Below are positions 5,442 to 7,601 of a DNA stretch of 7,601 nt, one piece after another (within the stretch, counting starts at the first letter, position 1; each line of letters starts with the position of its first letter). The DNA comes from Candidatus Doudnabacteria bacterium. GTDB lineage: Bacteria; Patescibacteriota; Doudnabacteria; UBA920. A program made the translations under genes and the position numbers. Under the pieces are notes generated by a model. That model ran no database searches, was not told the origin of the DNA, and saw only the letters and a list, made by a program, of their open reading frames with translations. The stretch is taken from the NCBI GenBank assembly GCA_903913365.1, contig CAIWKW010000174.1, positions 1 to 7,601 of the forward strand, given 5' to 3'.

Positions 5442-6127
5442 TGGTTTTGTACAAAATATTCATATCCGGTTGCTGTGCTTCTGATGCTTTTTGAATTGTC
5501 CGGCGAAAGAGTGCTATTGCCGGTTTGGGATTTATGAAGCTTAACAACTGCACGTTTTTGAATCAAATCAATTTTTATTTTTATATTAGGCACGGCGTGG
5601 TCAACCTTGGCCGCATACTTGCCGTGTCTTCTCCGCGTTTTAATTTGTTCAAAGTTATTTCTTAAAGCAGGCGGTGCGCCAAAAGCCAGAAAGGGGATGT
5701 GGTTTTTTTTGGCAATACCGCGTGAAATCTTCCCCATGGCAATATGGTCCAAATGCCCGGATATGCCGTCGGGACCAAAGCTCACAATGTAATCGGGAAC
5801 AATTTTTTTTGTCAAAACCTGTAATTTTTGGGAAATAGCGTGAATATTTTTATTTACTTGAGTATCGGGGAAGCCCAAGCCGAACAGCCCGTCTGTTTTT
5901 AAAAACTTTGCCACCGCTGTAAGTTCGCGCTTTCTTATTTGCTTTAGCTCCCGTTTAGTGGCCGGTTTTTTCATATGCGATTTGCCTTTTTCCCCAAAAG
6001 TTGCGCAAACTATGTAATTTTTTCCTCCTGCCTGCCGGTTTTTGTAAATAGTGCCCGCAGCCAAAAAGCTTTCATCATCCGGATGAGCCACGGCAAACAG
6101 CAGTTTTTTTCCTAAAAAAGATTTCAT
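5438..6127 (-). CDS. PIG-L/LmbE-family zinc deacetylase
   Basis: This 229-residue cytoplasmic protein belongs to the PIG-L (LmbE-like) family, zinc-dependent hydrolases that remove N-acetyl groups from sugar conjugates such as GlcNAc-inositol, GlcNAc-malate in bacillithiol synthesis, or diacetylchitobiose. The defining AHPDDE is at residues 14-19 (zinc ligands H15 and D18, catalytic D17), and the second block GPDGISGHLDH (118-128) supplies the distal histidine. GFPDT (85-89) is also typical. The substrate cannot be read from the sequence, although a surface-sugar or thiol-glycoside substrate would be usual. The ATG at 6127 is preceded by AT-rich sequence without a Shine-Dalgarno site and has no in-frame alternative just upstream. 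It is the first gene of an operon with the HEAGH membrane protein and tsaD. The C-terminal 30 residues are polar and poorly conserved in appearance. Confidence 0.93.
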   Translation of the reverse strand: MKSFLGKKLLFAVAHPDDESFLAAGTIYKNRQAGGKNYIVCATFGEKGKSHMKKPATKRELKQIRKRELTAVAKFLKTDGLFGLGFPDTQVNKNIHAISQKLQVLTKKIVPDYIVSFGPDGISGHLDHIAMGKISRGIAKKNHIPFLAFGAPPALRNNFEQIKTRRRHGKYAAKVDHAVPNIKIKIDLIQKRAVVKLHKSQTGNSTLSPDNSKSIRSTATGYEYFVQNQ

Positions 6128-6130
6128 ATA

Positions 6131-6142
6131 AGTATAATCATA
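6131..6142 (-). promoter_or_regulatory. Candidate -10 region of the deacetylase-tsaD operon
   Basis: On the minus strand TATGAT (6142-6137) and TATACT (6136-6131) lie side by side, ending 9 nt and 3 nt before the ATG. From TATGAT, transcription would start at or within a few bases of the start codon, giving a leaderless or nearly leaderless mRNA. No convincing -35 box is seen at 16-18 nt. Confidence 0.4.
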
Positions 6143-6174
6143 ACAAAAAAATCAACATTCGGCGATATGCCGTT

Positions 6175-6208
6175 AAAAACAAAAAACGCCCTTTTAGAGG
6201 CGTCTTTT
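6175..6208 (-). terminator. Intrinsic terminator of the sigma/anti-sigma operon
   Basis: On the minus strand AAAAGACGCC (6208-6199) pairs with GGCGTTTTTT (6190-6181) around an 8-nt loop, including one G-U pair. A further GTTTTT tail follows down to 6175. It begins 9 bp after the stop of the membrane-protein gene at 6217 and separates this operon from the deacetylase operon. Confidence 0.87.
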
Positions 6209-6216
6209 AACGTATT

Positions 6217-6975
6217 TCAGGGTTGGCTGTGATTAGGGTAGTCCATTATTGGCGGCATTTGATCATCTTCCATGGGAGGGGGAAGTTGGTCCAATTTGCG
6301 TATGCTGTCCGCTTTTATGATGGCGCCTTCTTTTTTTCCCAAAATAAGAATCGTATTTCCGGTAAAAAGTTTTTCCGGTGGAACTTGGGTTTGAGGCGAA
6401 ACAATAACCTCCACCTCTCCGGCTTTGGGATCAAATATTTTGTAGCCGGTGTCAGTGATTTTATTGATTACTCCAAAAATCAGGTTATCCGGACGCTTGT
6501 TGAACTGCCGGTAGAAAGGGCCCGCGAAAGGCAGGTGGTTTTCACTTGGCAGCAGTTTTTGGTGAAGCGATGAATACCCCAAAGAAATTCCCCCGGCTAT
6601 AACTATAATGAGTATCCCCAAAACGGAATAAAGCAGAGGGGAGCCGTAAACAAAAGAATATCGTTTAATCATAATTTGCAGGAGAAACACAAATATTATT
6701 GAAAGAATAATAAGTATCCACGGCAAAGAGGCAAAAAACAGACCCAGGCCCATAAGACCGAAACCGGGTTCAAATAGCACTCCTGTTTCCCGCAAAATGA
6801 AAACTATGAAACTGGCTAAATAAAGCAGCGACAAAGCTATTAGCAAAACTCCAACCGTTAAAAGAGCGGTGGAGGTAACATATTTCCATTTGGAACGCAT
6901 TTTTATTTGGCCGCTTTCAATGGCGGACAAAACGTTTTGGCGCATGGAATCAATTTTTGGTTTTTCATCGTTCAT
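6217..6975 (-). CDS. Three-helix membrane protein, probable anti-sigma factor
   Basis: This 252-residue protein has a short N-terminal cytoplasmic part (about 1-32, with MRQNVLSAIESGQIKMRSKW), three likely membrane helices (about 34-61, 76-101 and 113-132) and a C-terminal domain of about 120 residues that should lie outside the membrane. In that domain FGVINKITDTGYKIFDPK, then VEVIVSPQTQV, then GNTILILGKKEGAIIKADSI (about 167-226) looks like a small beta-barrel of the DUF5666/OB type. It ends in a proline- and acid-rich tail (PPPMEDDQMPPIMDYP). No zinc-type HxxxCxxC anti-sigma motif is present. The role is inferred from position: it overlaps the sigma factor gene by 4 bp (ATGA), the usual arrangement of an ECF sigma factor and its membrane anti-sigma factor. 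The outer domain would be the sensor. Confidence 0.85.
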   Translation of the reverse strand: MNDEKPKIDSMRQNVLSAIESGQIKMRSKWKYVTSTALLTVGVLLIALSLLYLASFIVFILRETGVLFEPGFGLMGLGLFFASLPWILIILSIIFVFLLQIMIKRYSFVYGSPLLYSVLGILIIVIAGGISLGYSSLHQKLLPSENHLPFAGPFYRQFNKRPDNLIFGVINKITDTGYKIFDPKAGEVEVIVSPQTQVPPEKLFTGNTILILGKKEGAIIKADSIRKLDQLPPPMEDDQMPPIMDYPNHSQP

Positions 6976-7532
6976 AGCTTATGTTCTGAAGATTGATAAA
7001 TTATTTGCAGTTTTTCTTTGGCCCGCTTAATGCGAATGCCGACAGTGGAAGTGGGGATGTGCATAATTTCCGAAATGGTTTTGTAGTCCAAATCTTCGTA
7101 AAAATAGAGTACCAGCGGTTCGCGATATTTGGCATCAAGTTTATCCAAACAGCTGTCCACTAATTTTTTTAATTCCTCATTTTTTAAATTATCGTCCGCC
7201 TTGTCTTTGGCAATAAGGTGGGGGATTAAAGTGTCCGGGTCAAAAAAGGAGATTGGCTCGCGTCCGGTTTTTTTAATTGCGTTTATAAATTCGTTGTGGG
7301 CAATGCGGTAAATCCACGGAGAAAATTTTTGGCCGGTATCAAAGCTTTGAATATTTTTATAAGCCTTTATAAAAACCTCTTGGACCAAATCTTTGGCATC
7401 CTCAGGGCCGGTAATGAATTTTCTGGCATACCTTAGAAGTTTTTGTTCATAGCGCTCAACTAACAAGCCAAACCCTTCGAATTGGCCTTTTTGCACGCTT
7501 TTGGCTATTTCTTCATCTGTTTGCGGTAACAT
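6972..7532 (-). CDS. ECF-type RNA polymerase sigma factor
   Basis: This is a 186-residue group 4 (ECF, RpoE/SigW-like) sigma-70 factor that directs RNA polymerase to a special promoter set. Region 2 spans about 21-88: FGLLVERYEQKLLRYARKF, then EDAKDLVQEVFIKAYKNI (core binding and -10 recognition), then FSPWIYRIAHNEFINAIKK. Region 4 spans about 125-178, with a helix-turn-helix in YKTISEIMHIPTSTVGIRIK (150-169) for -35 recognition. Region 3 is absent, as expected for ECF factors. The ATG at 7532 gives a normal N-terminus (MLPQTDEEIAKSVQKGQFEGF). The TGA overlaps the start of the membrane partner, so both are probably made in fixed ratio. The likely control is sequestration by that partner, which the sequence supports only through gene order. 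Confidence 0.94.
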   Translation of the reverse strand: MLPQTDEEIAKSVQKGQFEGFGLLVERYEQKLLRYARKFITGPEDAKDLVQEVFIKAYKNIQSFDTGQKFSPWIYRIAHNEFINAIKKTGREPISFFDPDTLIPHLIAKDKADDNLKNEELKKLVDSCLDKLDAKYREPLVLYFYEDLDYKTISEIMHIPTSTVGIRIKRAKEKLQIIYQSSEHKL

Positions 7533-7540
7533 CTTACTTA

Positions 7541-7546
7541 ATTATA
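7541..7546 (-). promoter_or_regulatory. Consensus -10 box of the sigma factor operon
   Basis: TATAAT on the minus strand ends 8 nt before the ATG of the sigma factor gene (spacer TAAGTAAG). Transcription from it would begin about at the start codon, so the mRNA would be leaderless or nearly so. No good -35 box lies 16-18 nt upstream. That place is taken by the symmetric AAAACAAGTTTT (7551-7562), a possible operator. The remaining bases to 7601 are AT-rich, and no gene is seen there. Confidence 0.5.
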
Positions 7547-7601
7547 CAGCAAAACTTGTTTTTTATTTCATTTATCGGGACTTATAAAAAAGATTAAAAT
7601 T

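Noticed and set aside
6160..6172. CGGC/GCCG hairpin with loop GATAT between the two operons as a separate terminator
   Set aside because: The stem is only 4 bp and is not followed by a U-run at the right distance. The stronger terminator at 6175-6208 accounts for the ending.

Overview
The window reads as a piece of a bacterial chromosome, most likely from a Candidate Phyla Radiation (Patescibacteria, Parcubacteria-like) genome or a relative. That placement is inferred from the tight packing with 4-17 bp gene overlaps, the near absence of Shine-Dalgarno sequences, a compact 733-residue ValRS, a three-helix membrane partner for an ECF sigma factor, and short AAAGTT-type repeats inside conserved genes. 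No mobile element, tRNA, rRNA or CRISPR array was seen. Apart from the rpoC end at the left edge, every gene is on the minus strand.

Layout from left to right. (1) Positions 1-743 carry the 3' end of rpoC on the plus strand, closed by a strong two-way terminator shared with the convergent valS. A perfect 24-bp inverted repeat of unknown role (811-868) lies between that terminator and valS. (2) A minus-strand operon holds a small P-loop kinase (3097-3636) and valS (890-3091), separated by 5 bp. It is preceded by a leader of about 210 nt with a clear promoter (TTTACA, 17 nt, TATACT), a chain of hairpins, a T-box-like antiterminator (4-bp helix, 7-nt bulge UGGUAAC, 4-bp helix) and an intrinsic terminator. 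The simplest reading is a tRNA-Val-sensing T-box leader controlling the kinase-valS operon. (3) A second minus-strand operon holds a PIG-L/LmbE-type deacetylase (5438-6127), a small HEAGH-containing membrane protein (4929-5441) and tsaD (3884-4945), all overlapping. (4) A third minus-strand operon holds an ECF sigma factor (6972-7532) and a membrane protein (6217-6975) that is probably its anti-sigma factor, ended by an intrinsic terminator.

The shared theme of the core genes is information processing: RNA polymerase, valyl-tRNA charging and the t6A tRNA modification. The sigma/anti-sigma pair and the deacetylase plus membrane-protease-like pair point to envelope sensing or remodelling. The two most unusual observations are the candidate T-box leader and the short AAAGTT-, TAGCTGG- and GTGACAAGT-type repeats, which occur in frame inside tsaD (four copies) and valS (one copy) and also form part of the valS operon promoter.
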